Below, piece after piece: positions 29,584 through 42,323 of a stretch of 64,000 nt of DNA (within the stretch, counting starts at the first letter, position 1; each line of letters starts with the position of its first letter). This DNA comes from Caprella mutica (taxonomy: Eukaryota; Arthropoda; Malacostraca; Amphipoda; Caprellidae). The stretch is from positions 1 to 64,000 of the forward strand of contig CANNZV010000508.1 of NCBI GenBank assembly GCA_947561585.1. Reading direction: 5' to 3'. The translations under genes and the position numbers were made by a program. Below the pieces are notes generated by a model that had not been told where the DNA came from, did not search any database, and worked only from the letters and a program-made list of their open reading frames with translations.

Positions 29584-29845
29584 GGGTAAGTTACGAATTA
29601 TCGGTCGGTACTACATCTTCGGTCATATAAGAAAGAACAATATAAAAATAATTATTATTACACAGTACTGTGTAATACTTGCAGAAGTATTACACAGTAC
29701 TATGTAATACTTGCAGAAGTATTACACAGTACTATGTAATACTTGCAGAAGTATTACATAGTACTGTGTAATAATAATAATTTTTATATTGTTTTTTCTT
29801 ATATGAACGAAGATGTAGTACCGACCGATAATTCGTAACTTACCC
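29584..29845. mobile_element. Complete TA-flanked MITE of the GGGTAAGTT superfamily
   Basis: The left end GGGTAAGTTACGAATTATCG and the right end CGATAATTCGTAACTTACCC are perfect inverted repeats. Pairing continues, nearly perfectly, through GGTACTACATCTTCG and TATAAGAA. It is flanked by TA on both sides (29582-29583, 29846-29847). The centre is an internal array: about three 32-bp copies of TATTACACAGTACTATGTAA plus TACTTGCAGAAG, each containing a palindrome. No coding capacity. TA duplication suggests mobilisation by a Tc1/mariner-type transposase. Confidence 0.93.
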
Positions 29846-29847
29846 TA

Positions 29848-31020
29848 ATCTAAATAAAAAGTGTGCTTTATTTTTATTTAAAAATAGTTACAATTCACAG
29901 TTGAACATTTTAACCAATGCATATATCCAGATAGATAATATCTATGTGAATAAGAAGATATTGAAACATATCTGTTTTTGCTACAGTTTTTTGTATTGAT
30001 AATCATTTTATAGCCGTGTTTTACCTGTTTAAGATTTTTATTAATCAATTTTTTTGATGAGTACTATTAATGATTTTGTTAAGATAAAATTTAATAATCA
30101 ATTTTTTTAGATAAATTTTAATAACGAATTTTTTTAGATAAATTTAAGCAATGAATTAATTAGATAAATATTAAAAGTGAATTTTTGATAAACTTTTATA
30201 AGGAATTTTGAGATAGATTTACGTAATTTTAAAATTAAATTAAAATAATACTTTCCAAGCTATCAGAAAAATAATTATGATTGTTTTTGTAATATTTTTT
30301 GTTATAAATTAGCATTTCTATTATTATTTTATTAACATTTATTATATTTAATTATTAAATATTAATAATTATATTAAATAAATATTTATTTAATATATAT
30401 TTCTTATCATAGATATTATCGTTTACATTATCATCTCATATCGTCCATTAACATTGTCACCACGATTTATCGTTAGTTCTAATTAATCTAACAAATCTGT
30501 CACTAATTGACTGTTTAATTAATTTAAATAAATCAGTATCATTAATAGTTTCTGTTTAAAGGGACACATAATTAAATAATCACTCACCAAACTAATTAAA
30601 ACAAACCACAAACGTACACATACATTTAATGTTAGTTATTTAAATCACCAAATTAAATACCCAGTACAAATTTCAATAAGTTTTAAATTTTAATAATGCT
30701 CATATTTTTAAATTTTTGTAGGAATAAAAAACCTATTCAAATTATCATTAGGTATTTAATTCATATCAGTTATTTAAATATATAATATACATTTTAAAAT
30801 TAGACTGAATATTGAAATGTGTGAAATTAAAAAAATAATCGGATTTATTTAATTATATATCTAATTACTGTCTGAGAGCCTTGATTTCCTATCAAGAATT
30901 TAAAACATTTAGGAAACGCTTTCTTTGATATTAAGTCAATGATAAAAAAATTAGACAAAAACATTCTTAATTTTTTTTACTTTTTTTTTCATATGTATTT
31001 CAAAATATAACTTAAACTTA
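29848..31020. other. Very AT-rich spacer
   Basis: Short TTTTTTAGATAAATTTTAAT near-repeats lie at 30045-30200. No gene or element seen. Confidence 0.4.
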
Positions 31021-31029
31021 TAACAAATG

Positions 31030-31138
31030 CCATGCAGGTATCATGGATACCAATTAAACAAAAAAACAAAAAATAATTAATATACACTTTTTCTTACTCG
31101 ATCGAAAACGTGAAACTGTGCAATAACTCGTAACTCTA
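31030..31138. mobile_element. Right half of a GGGTAAGTT-superfamily MITE
   Basis: TGCA-GGTATCATGGATACC-AATT (31033-31055) is the right half of the central palindrome seen at 42.4 and 60.4 kb. Downstream, CGATCGAAAACGTGAAACTG and AATAACTCGTAACTC correspond to the inverted right terminus. The left arm is missing or unrecognisable. Confidence 0.65.
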
Positions 31139-31296
31139 CAATAAAACAAGTTACATTATTTAAATGGACACTTCAGATCATTACAATAAATTCCCACGAT
31201 TGCTCTGCCCACTAAAATAACCATTGAAAATACGTGCATTAATTATTGCCTATTTAATGAGGTGAAACATACTGCATTGCTGTGGCTTGATATGCA

Positions 31297-32428
31297 GTAA
31301 AGGGACACAGTGGGAAAAATTAAAGGGACACAGTGGGAAAAATTAAAGGGACACAGTGGGAAAAAATAAAGGGACACAGTGGGAAAAATCAAAGGGACAC
31401 AGTGGGAAAATTAAAGGGACACAGTGGGAAAAATTAAAGGGACACAGTGGGAAAAAATAAAGGGACACAGTGGGAAAATTAAAGGGACACAGTGGGAAAA
31501 ATTAAAGGGACACAGTGGGAAAAATTAAAGGGACACAGTGGGAAAAATTAAAGGGACAGAGTGGGAAAAATTAAAGGGACACTGTGGGAAATAACAATGG
31601 GACACAGTGGGAAAAATTAAAGGAACACAGTGGGAAATAATAATGGGACACAGTGGGAAAAATTAAAGGGACACAGTGGGAAAAATTAAAGGGACACAGT
31701 GGGAAAAAATAAATGGACACAGTGGGAAAAAGTAAAGGGACACAGTGGGAAAATTAAAGGGACACAGTGGGAAAATTAAAGGGACACAGTGGGAAAAATT
31801 AAAGGGACACAGTGGGAAAAATTAAAGGGACACAGTGGGAAAAATTAAAGGAACACAGTGGGAAAAATCAAAGGGACACAGTGGGAAAATCAAAAGGACA
31901 CAGTGGGAAAAATTAAAGGAACACAGTGGAAAATAATAATGGGACACAGTGGGAAAAATTAAAGGGACACAGTGGGAAAAATTAAAGGGACACAGTGGGA
32001 AAATTAAAGGGACACAGTGGGAAAAAATAAAGGGACACAGTGGGAAAATTAAAGGGACACAGTGGGAAAAATTAAAGGAACACAGTGGGAAAAATCAAAG
32101 GGACACAGTGGGAAAATTAAAGGGACACAGTGGGAAAAGTAAAGGGACACAGTGGGAAAAATTAAAGGGACACAGTGGGAAAAATCAAAGGGACACAGTG
32201 GGAAAAATTAAAGGGACACAGTGGGAAAAATTAAAGGGACACAGTGGGAAAAATTAAAGGGACACAGTGGGAAAAATCAAAGGGACACAGTGGGAAAAAG
32301 TAAAGGGACACAGTGGGAAAAAGTAAAGGGACACAGTGGGAAAAAGTAAAGGGACACAGGGAATTAAGAGGACACAGTGGGAAAAATTAAAGGGACACAG
32401 GGAATTAAGAGGACACAGTGGGAAATTA
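31297..32428. repeat. Tandem array, ~23-bp unit
   Basis: GGGACACAGTGGGAAAAATT plus AAA repeats about 49 times. Most variation is in the A-run (21-23 bp). Variants GGAACACAG and AATAATAATGGGACAC recur in the same context near 31620 and 31920, which indicates block duplication. The right end has a shorter form with GGGAATTAAGA. Lys/Gly-rich plus frames and Cys/Pro-rich minus frames are artefacts. Confidence 0.97.
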
Positions 32429-32647
32429 ACATGTTGCCTATACGTATTGGTACACATTTGTACCACTATTTATATTACTGATTGACTTAGTGGTACAAGT
32501 ATATACCGCTGTCAATATATTAAACACTAATTAAACTGTGATAATGTGAGTTAAAATTATAATAATACTATTTTATCAAACTGATTAATTCCAGAAGCAG
32601 AATCGCAAACTTGAAATTTTGTGAACGTCTGTAAGACTAGACTGCAT

Positions 32648-32880
32648 TATGTGACACACGTAGCCAACGTATAAAACGTGTCACAACACGTTGACACACG
32701 TAGCCAACGTATAAAACGTGTCACAACACGTTGGCACACGTAGCCAACGTATAAAACGTGTTACAACACGTTGGCACACGTAGCCAACGTATTAAACGTG
32801 TCACAACACGTTGACACACGTAGCCAACGTATTAAACGTGTCACAACACGTTGACACAAGTAGCCAACGTGTTGTAGGGA
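32648..32880. repeat. Tandem array, 40-bp unit with internal palindromes
   Basis: ACACACGTAGCCAACGTATA plus AAACGTGTCACAACACGTTG occurs about six times. Each unit has inverted AACGT/ACGTT and CGTGT/ACACG pairs, so monomers can fold. Confidence 0.95.
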
Positions 32881-33221
32881 CATTCAGAGGTTAGTACACC
32901 GATGACTATGTGACCCTGTCAGTTAAATGATGTAATGAAGTGTATGATTAATTATTTATATATTAAAAATATATTTATTTCATAATAATAAAATAAACTA
33001 ATAATTGCAACAATAATGATATTTTGAATTATCTATCATGTATTTTAAATGATTTACGCGTATATATAATTACATTATTCATTATTCTTAATTAGTATTA
33101 TAATAAATAATAATCAAATGGTGAATAATAACTGCATGCACTCCTACCTGTACCCTTATCTTTTATCTAGTTGCTAATGGCTATCTATATCTTGTGTAAA
33201 ATATACATTAGTGATGAACAA
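32881..33221. other. AT-rich spacer
   Basis: No gene or repeat seen between two arrays. Confidence 0.4.
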
Positions 33222-33500
33222 TAACTACTATAGTGATTTGTAGTGATCTATAGTATGATCACTATAGTGATCTATAGTATCACTATAGTGATCTATAGTA
33301 TCACTATAGTGATCTATAGTATCACTATAGTGATCTATAGTATGATATTTGATAACTATAAGGATCTATAGCATGATAACTTTAATGATCTATACTCTAT
33401 AGTATTCTATAGTATCACTATAATGATCTATAGTATCATTATAATGATCAATAGTATGATAAGTGATAGCTACAATAATCTATAGTATCACTATAGTGAT
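33222..33500. repeat. Tandem array, ~21-bp unit with 14-bp palindrome
   Basis: ATCACTATAGTGATCTATAG plus T repeats, near-perfect at 33250-33345 and degenerate to about 33500. ATCACTATAGTGAT is a perfect 14-base palindrome. Confidence 0.9.
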
Positions 33501-34204
33501 CTGTATAACCTGCCAATAATATAGTCTATATACAAATTATATCCTAAGAGACTAATTTTTCAATAAAATATTCTAATAAAGTATAGCCACTTATATTATT
33601 TTACCATTAAGTTGTATATGTCACTATAGCCTCCAAACACACTATCAATAACTGTTTTCTTCCGTTACATTGTACTGGTGATAGTAATCTGTTTGATGAT
33701 GTAGATAAGGAAATAAGGAAGATTACACAGACAAAGCCTTTATCGGGGTTTTTAACCATTTCTGCAACTATATTGTAGCTATTGGTTTTATTATTTATAA
33801 GTATAAATAACAGTGGCCTGTCAATTGATCCCCGTACCATTTTACTAATAACATAACATGTATCAGAAATATGCAGTTTACAGTTATTTAAAGTAAAAAA
33901 AAACTAATGTTTAAAACAGAAAACTTTAAATTTATTATTTTATATTTAAATAAGTAAAAAGAATTACGGTCAGAACTTATAAGTGTATTTCAAATTTAAA
34001 TTAAAATGCTCACAAATGATATTTGTGTAATGAATATATATGCACGAGATGAATATATGAACATATGCAAATTCCAATGCCATACTTTCTTATGTGACCC
34101 ATATGGTCTTTAGACATTGTGTAGGACATGTAAGAAGCACTGGGAAAACACATAATACCCCAACACACTATGCATGTATTACAGTAATACAATAACAGTT
34201 AGGT
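33501..34204. other. AT-rich spacer with one TCAATTGATCCCC end fragment
   Basis: At 33815-33837, CCTGTCAATTGATCCCCGTACC matches the ends of the foldback element at 7345-8500. It may be a solo end or deleted copy. The 77-codon minus-strand frame (33607-33840) starts inside this fragment and is not persuasive. Confidence 0.45.
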
Positions 34205-34299
34205 ACCATTGGCTTTCGGACAGATCATCCCTATGGTCGAAAATTGGGTCAACGTTCGGACGGGTCAGTTCACACAGAACCACACAGGCTTTAACTAAA

Positions 34300-34440
34300 A
34301 TCTGAAATATCGAACGGTTTCATATTGTCGACAGTATAATAAAAAATAAAATATCTCGTTATTGTAATTGGTATCCAGGATACCTTTCTATATGAATAAT
34401 GTATCTATTTGTTGTATCTAAGATACTCGATACGTAATAT
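34300..34440. mobile_element. MITE remnant with GGTATCCAGGATACC core
   Basis: ATATCGAACGGTTTCATATTGTCGACAG resembles the left arm of the element at 42324. It is followed by TAATTGGTATCCAGGATACC (34365-34384) and GTATCTAAGATAC (34414-34426). The outer terminus and right arm are not identifiable. Confidence 0.45.
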
Positions 34441-35361
34441 CATTGTCTTGGACAGTTTCTTTATATTTAAGTGCTAATTCACAGCACATTTCTTAGTACG
34501 ATAGTACACTTAAGAAGGAAGTAAAGTATTATAATTTGTATTCAAACAAGTAATATACACTGAAAAATAATGTATAGCTTGTGAAAAACAGTACTTGCGA
34601 AACAACATGAAATTAATAAGTGAATACATATTTAATTATGCTTATTTTTAAATGTATTGTATAATATTATTTAAAGTGTATGTATATTTTATTTCCATTG
34701 AATGACAGCTTTTTAATCAAAATTTTTTCTTACAAAATAATAAATTTATGATTAATTTTTACAATATTAATTCATGAATTTTTATACAGGGTAAAATTGA
34801 CGCTATTATGTACGTTATTTACAGGGAATAAAAATCTACAAAATGATACAAAATATTAACTTACCAAAATAATGTTATTGTTACCGCACATATCAATATT
34901 TCTAATAGAATGTAGTATATATATTTTCTATAGTAATTATAAAATTGTATATTGATAAAATTAGGCTATGATTTTATTATTTTAACATTATTTTTTGACT
35001 AGCATTGCAGGTCAAAATTTCAAATACTATTTGTCATCTTCAAGCCAGATTGACCAACTGATATAATTTACTTTTAGTGTTTTATTCAAGTTTAAGTTAA
35101 AACAGACATATGAACATTTCTTCAATTGTCATGTATTTATTAATATATTATTATGCGTTCATAAATTTGATATCACGATTTTGACCCTTTAAATCAGGTC
35201 ATAAAATCTTAAAGATTAATTCATTAATAATGAGGTATAGCAGTGCCATCTGGTGGACTGTTGGTCAATAGCAAGGCTTTCTATATCACTGACATTCATC
35301 TTAACTGACAATGAGAGAAAAGTAACGAACTTCAATTGATAGAAACTTCCTCAAGATTTAG
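34441..35361. other. AT-rich spacer
   Basis: No gene, RNA or repeat recognised. Confidence 0.4.
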
Positions 35362-35545
35362 TGGTACTATCAGTGATAAAAGTGGTAGATAGGGAGTATA
35401 GTACCTCTATTTAATAGGTACTATCAGTGATAGGTATGGTAGATAGGGAGTATAGTACCTCTATTTAAAAGGTACTATCAGTGATAGATATGGTAGATAG
35501 GGAGTATAGTACCTCTATTTAATAGGTACTATCAGTGATAGTGGT
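35362..35545. repeat. Tandem repeat, 54-55-bp unit, about 3.3 copies
   Basis: GGTACTATCAGTGATAGGTA, TGGTAGATAGGGAGTATAGT and ACCTCTATTTAATA make up the unit. Copies start at 35362, 35417, 35471 and 35525. Confidence 0.93.
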
Positions 35546-35548
35546 GAT

Positions 35549-35772
35549 AGATATATCTTTTAAATAGATATATTTCTTTTATATAGATAGATATATCTTT
35601 TAGATAGATATATCTTTTTAGATAGATATATCTTTTAGATAGATATATCTTTTAGATAGATATATCTTTTAGATAGATATATCTTTTAGATAGATATATC
35701 TTTTAGATAGATATATCTTTTTAGATAGATATATCTTTTAGATAGATATATTTCTTTTATATAGATAGATAT
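35549..35772. repeat. Tandem array, ~18-bp unit
   Basis: TAGATAGATATATCTTTT repeats about 12 times and abuts the 54-bp repeat. One longer variant, TTTCTTTTATATAGATAGAT, appears near both ends. Confidence 0.93.
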
Positions 35773-35983
35773 TTCTTCTTGGCTGATAGTACAGAGCTTT
35801 TTAATTATATCTCTCTAATTTCAATTCGAGAACAATAAATTAATTATTGTGATAAAAAATAGAAGAAATCAGATAATTGGGAATATTCAGAATAAAAAAT
35901 TTCCCAGGCAAGAAGTTTTCTTCCTGGGATACGCGTACAAATTCGTCACCTTATTTTCATTATTATGTACACATTTAATAATT

Positions 35984-36417
35984 TGTATTGACTGTAAATA
36001 GATTTTGTATGAATGTTCTTCACCGTAAGAGTTCATCCCTAGTGGAATATTATTTGTATTGACTCTAAATAGATATTGTATGAATGTTCTTCACCGTAAG
36101 AGTTCATCCCTAGTGTAATATTATTTGTATTGACTCTAAATTGATATTGTATGAATGTTCTTCACCGTAAGAGTTCATCCCTAGTGGAATATTATTTGTA
36201 TTGACTGTAAATAGATATTTTATGAGTGTTCCTCACCGTAAGAGTTCATCCCTAGTGGAATATTATTTGTATTGACTGTAAATAGATATTGTATGAATGT
36301 TCTTCACCGTAAGAGTTCATCCCTTGTGGAATATTATTTGTATTTACTGTAAATAGATATTGTATGAATGTTCTTCACCGTAAGAGTTCATCCCTAGTGG
36401 AATATTATTTGTATCTT
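35984..36417. repeat. Tandem array, 71-bp unit, about six copies
   Basis: TGTATTGACTGTAAATAGAT, ATTGTATGAATGTTCTTCAC, CGTAAGAGTTCATCCCTAGT and GGAATATTATT make up the unit. Copies start at 35984, 36055, 36126 and so on, with only a few single-base differences. Confidence 0.95.
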
Positions 36418-37604
36418 CTTGTAGAGAGACGAATTCCTTTACTATTTATATTTATAAGTATATAGGGTGATTTTCGAAATTGATGAAAATTATATTTATA
36501 ACTACCTTTTTCCTTATTCTATATCCGGTTTCTGACAAAGTATTACATTTGATCATAACCGTACCATGTTACCTTTAAATTAAAGGTACATATTGCTTTG
36601 TTCCCAGGCCCTTTAATTTATCTAGAGATAAGAAAGCAAAATCTACATACATTACCTGAAATCTTTGATGAGTGCTGATAAAAAGAATAACCAACTGATT
36701 TGGATGAATCTAGTCCTTTTAACGGTGGTTACTACACATAGTTATTACTTATCTTTGTGTATTAAAGCCACTTGGTACGTACGATAAGCAATGTATGATG
36801 GTAGCGAAAGATAAGTACCTATTGCGTCGTAATTATAGTATCTATTCATTATTATATGCACATATGAAACAAAAGAAACACCCGAAGCGTGTACTATAAA
36901 GTTATGTCTGATTTATAACTAAAGATTGACCAAAAAAAATTATAATAGTGGAATGATGTTATTATTTAAATGTATTTCAGTCTGTTGAAATATGGACGTG
37001 AATTATCTAAACTATAAATTGGTTTAGACTTGAATTCAATTAATAAATTAATATATTTCAATGCAAGTACATAGTATCAATACATATGTACTGATTTAAC
37101 AAAAATAAATTTTACTCTATAATAATTTTTTATAATCAATATTAGTGTGTCCCGTAGCCATGGCCACAAATTATTACTTCTTTCTTTATATTTTTTTTCT
37201 ATGATTTATTCCATTTCAGCAAAATAAATTAAAAATTACAATTTAATTAACCGTTGATTTAATTGGAAAAATTGTGGTTTAATGAAAATTTTCTCGTTAG
37301 AAATCACTTCTGAAAAAATGCCAATAATTTTAATTAAGTAGAAAAAAAAATTGATAGACCTTTTATTGTTATTTTTTGTTGATGAAATCAGTTTACCTAA
37401 ACTATTGTGTCTTTTAATTGGAAGTTAATTAATTAGTTAGAAAGGGTGGAAAGGAGTCCTTTGGACGGAAGTTCAGTAGCCATTTAAATTACAAAGAAAC
37501 AAAGAAATTATCCAGAAAAGGATTGAAAAGCTATGAGAAATTCTGAACTGAGGTGATTTGAAGGGAGGTGTAGAATAGGGGAAAAATGTATAATTATCTT
37601 CATA
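36418..37604. other. AT-rich spacer
   Basis: A small inverted pair TGTTACCTTTAA/TTAAAGGTACA lies near 36567-36592. No gene seen. Confidence 0.4.
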
Positions 37605-37875
37605 TTATATTGGTATATAATATGTAATTAAGTGTATAATATATGGGTACATAATATGTAATTAAGTGTATAATATATAGGTGTAAAATATGTAATTATA
37701 GGTGTATAACATGTAATTATAGGTGTATAACATGTAATTTACGTATAAAATTTGAAATCATTTATAAAATACATCGGTAAATAACATATAATTTGGTATA
37801 TAAAATATATAATTAGGTCTAGCTATAATATGTAATTAGGGACATTACATATAGGTATATGTAGTGAGTAATTAA
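37605..37875. repeat. Degenerate tandem array of TATAATATGTAATTAGGTGT type
   Basis: About 12 loosely conserved copies with a period of roughly 20-30 bp and gaps. An old, decaying array. Confidence 0.7.
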
Positions 37876-39126
37876 ATAGGTCATACGGAAAAAAGTATAT
37901 AATTAATATAATAATTGTTCTATCATTAACTATTAAACTATTAAACTATTAAAAAAAATTGTAGATAATTAAATTATGAAAAAAAAATCGTTTTATCTCA
38001 ATTAAAACTTTTGTTGAGCAGCAAAATTAATTTCAGTGGGAACGTGCGGGAAAGTGTTTCCTCTACGTTTTTTCAGTTTTAGAGTGTGTAATATAATTTC
38101 ATGGCCTAATTTCACACTTTAATTCTACCATTAACAGAATATTTCTTAGTTTATTTCCAATGTTTGTTAAAATGTCATATTAATGACATTATTTCACATC
38201 TAAAAAGTAATTTCAACTATCAGTTTTATAATTCATGCTTTACTTTCAACACATAAACGATGATTGATTTAAGAAGATGCTTCTTACAAACAATGAAAAA
38301 CAACATTTAATTAAGTTTAAAAAAGGAAATTAGTAGATTTAATACTGACTAAACATCAAAATCATTAATAAGCATGAATGGAATGTAGCTTGCAGATAGT
38401 TTTAAAGTTTCGAGTTAGTATAAAAAATGCATCTATCTTTAATCATCAAAATTTATTCAAATTCAATGTAAATATATAATAAACAGGTATACATTATTTT
38501 TAAATGCTGTTAAATACATTGATGGGAATTTCTCTTTGTCCGGTAATTATCACTTTACTCGAATTTCTGAAAAAGGTTCTAAATTGAAATACTAAATAAA
38601 ACATGAATGCTTTTCTCATATGTCATGCATACATATATATGATAAAACTAGCAGAAGAATCGCATTAATTTAATTGGGGATATATGTGTGTTTTTTTTAT
38701 AAAATCTGTATACTCTTTTATCCAAGCCTGAATATTTTCCATTTTTTGATGATTGTCACCGATATTCTTAACATTTTCCAGACAAGTAGCAGCTCTAGAA
38801 CAGTAACACATGTGAGGTCATTCCAGAGAATAATGCATTAAAGCGTACCATGCTTTGGATAGTGTTACACCCGATAATTAACTCATTAATGAGTATTTAG
38901 TGACCTTTTCTCCATTAGCATAGTTATACTAAGGAAGAATTAACTTCTTGTGAGGTCCCAAAAACAAAGGGGTGCATTATAGAGCTAAATACTAATGACT
39001 ATGCAGAAATATGTGTAACTATTATAATGTACAATTTATAGTTATCTACAATTTCAGTTACATATTCTGTACAGAGTGGAAAGTAATTTATATTGAAATA
39101 ATAAAAATATAAGAACAATGTGAGAC
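37876..39126. other. AT-rich spacer
   Basis: GAACGTGCGGGAAAG at about 38042-38056 also occurs (inverted) near 19070, so it may be part of a dispersed element. Nothing else was recognised. Confidence 0.35.
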
Positions 39127-39348
39127 CTACTGAAAGAAGTTCACAGGTTTCGATTGTTCAGAAACAATCGCTCCTTTATTTCGAACTGCAGTCAGGTTAA
39201 TCAGTTGACATTGGGCCTCATTGACCACACACGTCCACTTATCCGTCCATTCTGTTGGATCCAGACTGCGCTTTAAGTGGCTCTTTAAAAGAGTCCACTG
39301 TTGACTCTCTACTCCAAAAGTTTGCCTATAAGATTTAGCTTTCTTTCT
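39127..39348 (-). CDS. Open minus-strand segment, candidate terminal exon or gene relic
   Basis: On the minus strand the frame is open for 73 codons between stops at 39349-39351 and 39127-39129, with no ATG. The text is protein-like and charged, for example L-L-K-S-H-L-K-R-S-L-D-P-T-E-W-T and N-E-A-Q-C-Q-L-I-N-L-T-A-V-R. GC content is well above the flanks. There is no strong polypyrimidine acceptor at its 5' end (ATAATTAG). I do not recognise the protein. It is either an exon of an unknown gene or an old transposon ORF piece. 39349-40080 beyond it is also slightly less AT-rich but broken in all frames. Confidence 0.3.
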   Translation of the reverse strand, partial: RKKAKSYRQTFGVESQQWTLLKSHLKRSLDPTEWTDKWTCVVNEAQCQLINLTAVRNKGAIVSEQSKPVNFFQ

Positions 39349-40080
39349 CTAATTATCTTCTTCACCAGAAGCAATGGTTGCACAGTGTGAAGTGAGAGAA
39401 GGGAATTATGATTTCAGAATCTAGAGAATGGTTCTCCATCTTGCTAATCTCCTTTGGAAAATGGTCTCGCTTATGGTCAGTGAACAAATCGTTAGGAATT
39501 TAAAAGGACGAGTGTTAAAAGGGCAGGACTTAAGTACAGTTGAAATTAATTGGAAACTTCTGTTGGTAGATTTGTAATTGGAGTCCAGCTAGAAGGAAAA
39601 TATTCTTATTTCATTCAAATATTTAAACAGAAATTTAAATGAACATAAATGCTTACGGTAATCCTATAGTTAATATGAGATGCACTGCAACTTAGTTAAT
39701 GGAAAATTATTATGTAGTTTATTCCGTTAACTAAAATTAAATTCCATTTTGTACGGAAAAGAAATTAGCTTAACTTACGTACAAATGAACGAAAATTAAA
39801 AAAAGTCGAATCGCTAAATTCTTCTGAACAGTTTTAGAAATATGGAAATTTCCATATTGATTTTGAGAGTTTGAGATTTTTTGTGTCACTTCAATACAAA
39901 GAAGTTCTTCATAATCGCCACAGCAAATAAGTGACTTTTTTCATTTTGCGCAGTGGACCCTATTGAACCTTGACCAACACTTCAAAGATGTCCTAAAAAA
40001 ACTAGACATCGGAAGTGGTCACTCATTCTTTTGAATCTCATGGCACTACAATGATTAAAAAGCAACAGGAATAAGAGTGC

Positions 40081-41508
40081 AGCTATAGTTAAGAGTGAGC
40101 ACTGTTTAACAGGTATAGTTAAGAGAGAGCACTATTTAACAGGTATAGTTAAGAGAGAGCACTGTTTAACAGGTATAGTTAGGAGAGAGCACTGTTTAAC
40201 AGGTATAGTTAGGAGAGAGCACTGTTTAACAGGTATAGTTAAGAGAGAGCACTGTTTAACAGGTATAGTTAGGAGAGAGCACTGTTTAACAGGTATAGTT
40301 AGGAGAGAGCACTGTTTAACAGGTATAGTTAGGAGAGAGCACTGTTTAACAGGTATAGTTAAGGTCACTGTTTAACAGGTATAGTTAAGAGAGAGCACTG
40401 TTTAACAGGTATAGTTAGGAGAGAGCACTGTTTAACAGGTATAGTTAGGAGAGAGCACTGTTTAACAGGTATAGTTAAGGTCACTGTTTAACAGGTATAG
40501 TTAAGAGAGAGCACTGTTTAACAGGTATAGTTAAGAGAGAGCACTGTTTAACAGGTATAGTTAGGAGAGAGCACTGTTTAACAGGTATAGTTAGGAGAGA
40601 GCACTGTTTAACAGGTATAGTTAGGAGAGAGCACTGTTTAACAGGTATAGTTAGGAGAGAGCACTGTTTAACAGGTATAGTTAAGGTCACTGTTTAACAG
40701 GTATAGTTAAGAGAGAGCACTGTTTAACAGGTATAGTTAGGAGAGAGCACTGTTTAACAGGTATAGTTAGGAGAGAGCACTGTTTAACAGGTATAGTTAA
40801 GGTCACTGTTTAACAGGTATAGTTAAGAGAGAGCACTGTTTAACAGGTATAGTTAAGAGAGAGCACTGTTTAACAGGTATAGTTAGGAGAGAGCACTGTT
40901 TAACAGGTATAGTTAGGAGAGAGCACTGTTTAACAGGTATAGTTAGGAGAGAGCACTGTTTAACAGGTATAGTTAAGAGAGAGCAATGTTTAACAGGTAT
41001 AGTTAAGGTCACTGTTTAACAGGTATAGTTAGGAGAGAGCACTGTTTAACAGGTATAGTTAAGGTCACTGTTTAACAGGTATAGTTAAGAGAGAGCACTG
41101 TTTAACAGGTATAGTTAAGGTCACTGTTTAACAGGTATAGTTAGGAGAGAGCACTGTTTAACAGGTATAGTTAAGGTCACTGTTTAACAGGTATAGTTAG
41201 GAGAGAGCACTGTTTAACAGGTATAGTTAGGAGAGAGCACTGTTTAACAGGTATAGTTAGGAGAGAGCACTGTTTAACAGGTATAGTTAGGAGAGAGCAC
41301 TGTTTAACAGGTATAGTTAAGGTCACTGTGTAACAGGTATAGTTAGGAGAGAGCACTGTTTAACAGGTATAGTTAAGGTCAATGTTTAACAGGTATAGTT
41401 AGGAGAGAGCACTGTTTAACAGGTATAGTTAAGAGAGAGCACTGTTTAACAGGTATAGTTAGGAGAGAGCACTGTTTAACAGGTATAGTTAAGGTCACTG
41501 TTTAACAG
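40081..41508. repeat. Tandem array, 30-bp and 26-bp monomers, 322-bp higher-order period
   Basis: AACAGGTATAGTTAGGAGAG plus AGCACTGTTT (30 bp) alternates with a 26-bp form in which AGAGAGAGC is replaced by AGGTC. The short forms start at 40361, 40477, 40683, 40799 and 41005, i.e. spacings of 116, 206, 116 and 206. This defines a 322-bp higher-order unit of nine long and two short monomers. The regularity breaks down after about 41005. The minus-strand frames across it are artefacts. Confidence 0.97.
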
Positions 41509-42323
41509 GTGTAGGACCTGTGCAATAATTCTCAATTTTTGACAAGAGGTAAGTATAGTATTCAAGTTTAGAACTATTTGCTAAATTGCTAAAATCTCAC
41601 TTAACGATAAGCTACAGGATAAATACCTAATTATTGTCTGTGTCCAAGCTACCTAACAAAAATAAACGAAAGATTAGGACTATTGAAATTATTGTTAGGA
41701 CACTATAATAAGAAAATAAAGCACATCAATCAAATTTGGAATTGTTTTATTTTTAGAAGCTGAGTTAACTGATTATGTGCAATAAATCATTAATAATGAT
41801 ATTTACCTGTACTGTTATAAACACTAGTTTACATGCCAATATAAAAATAAAAATATAGACAGTGAATTAAGTTAAATTAATTAAAACATTTTTTTCCTAT
41901 GATGTAAATTGTCTTTTTATTTTCTATCGATCTATACAATATAAAATCACGTTCAAAATGATCACAAAAAACACAGAAATTAAAGACCACCCATAAAAGG
42001 TATATACGTAGAACTTAATTATTGTACCGTTATAATGGTTATATTACTTTCTCACGTTAAAACACATATTAGATAGAGATGTACAGTTATATGGAACACA
42101 TAATAAAGTAATTAGTTAGCATAATATAACTAATGATTCCAAGAGTTGTTTGTGGTTTGATAGTTAATTAACTAAAACGTGAGAAATTAAAGAACATTTT
42201 TATAGGTTTATATACCTAATTGGAGATATTTATTGGAAACATTAAAAGTATATTAAAATATAAATTAAAATAAATGAGTTATATTAAAAAAAAAATGTTT
42301 TTGTTATAACATGGAATAAACTC
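41509..42323. other. AT-rich spacer
   Basis: No gene or repeat recognised. Confidence 0.4.

Noticed and set aside
40132..41012. Minus-strand frames repeating T-I-P-V-K-Q-C-S-L-L
   Set aside because: Direct read-out of the 30-bp satellite, ending at every 26-bp monomer.
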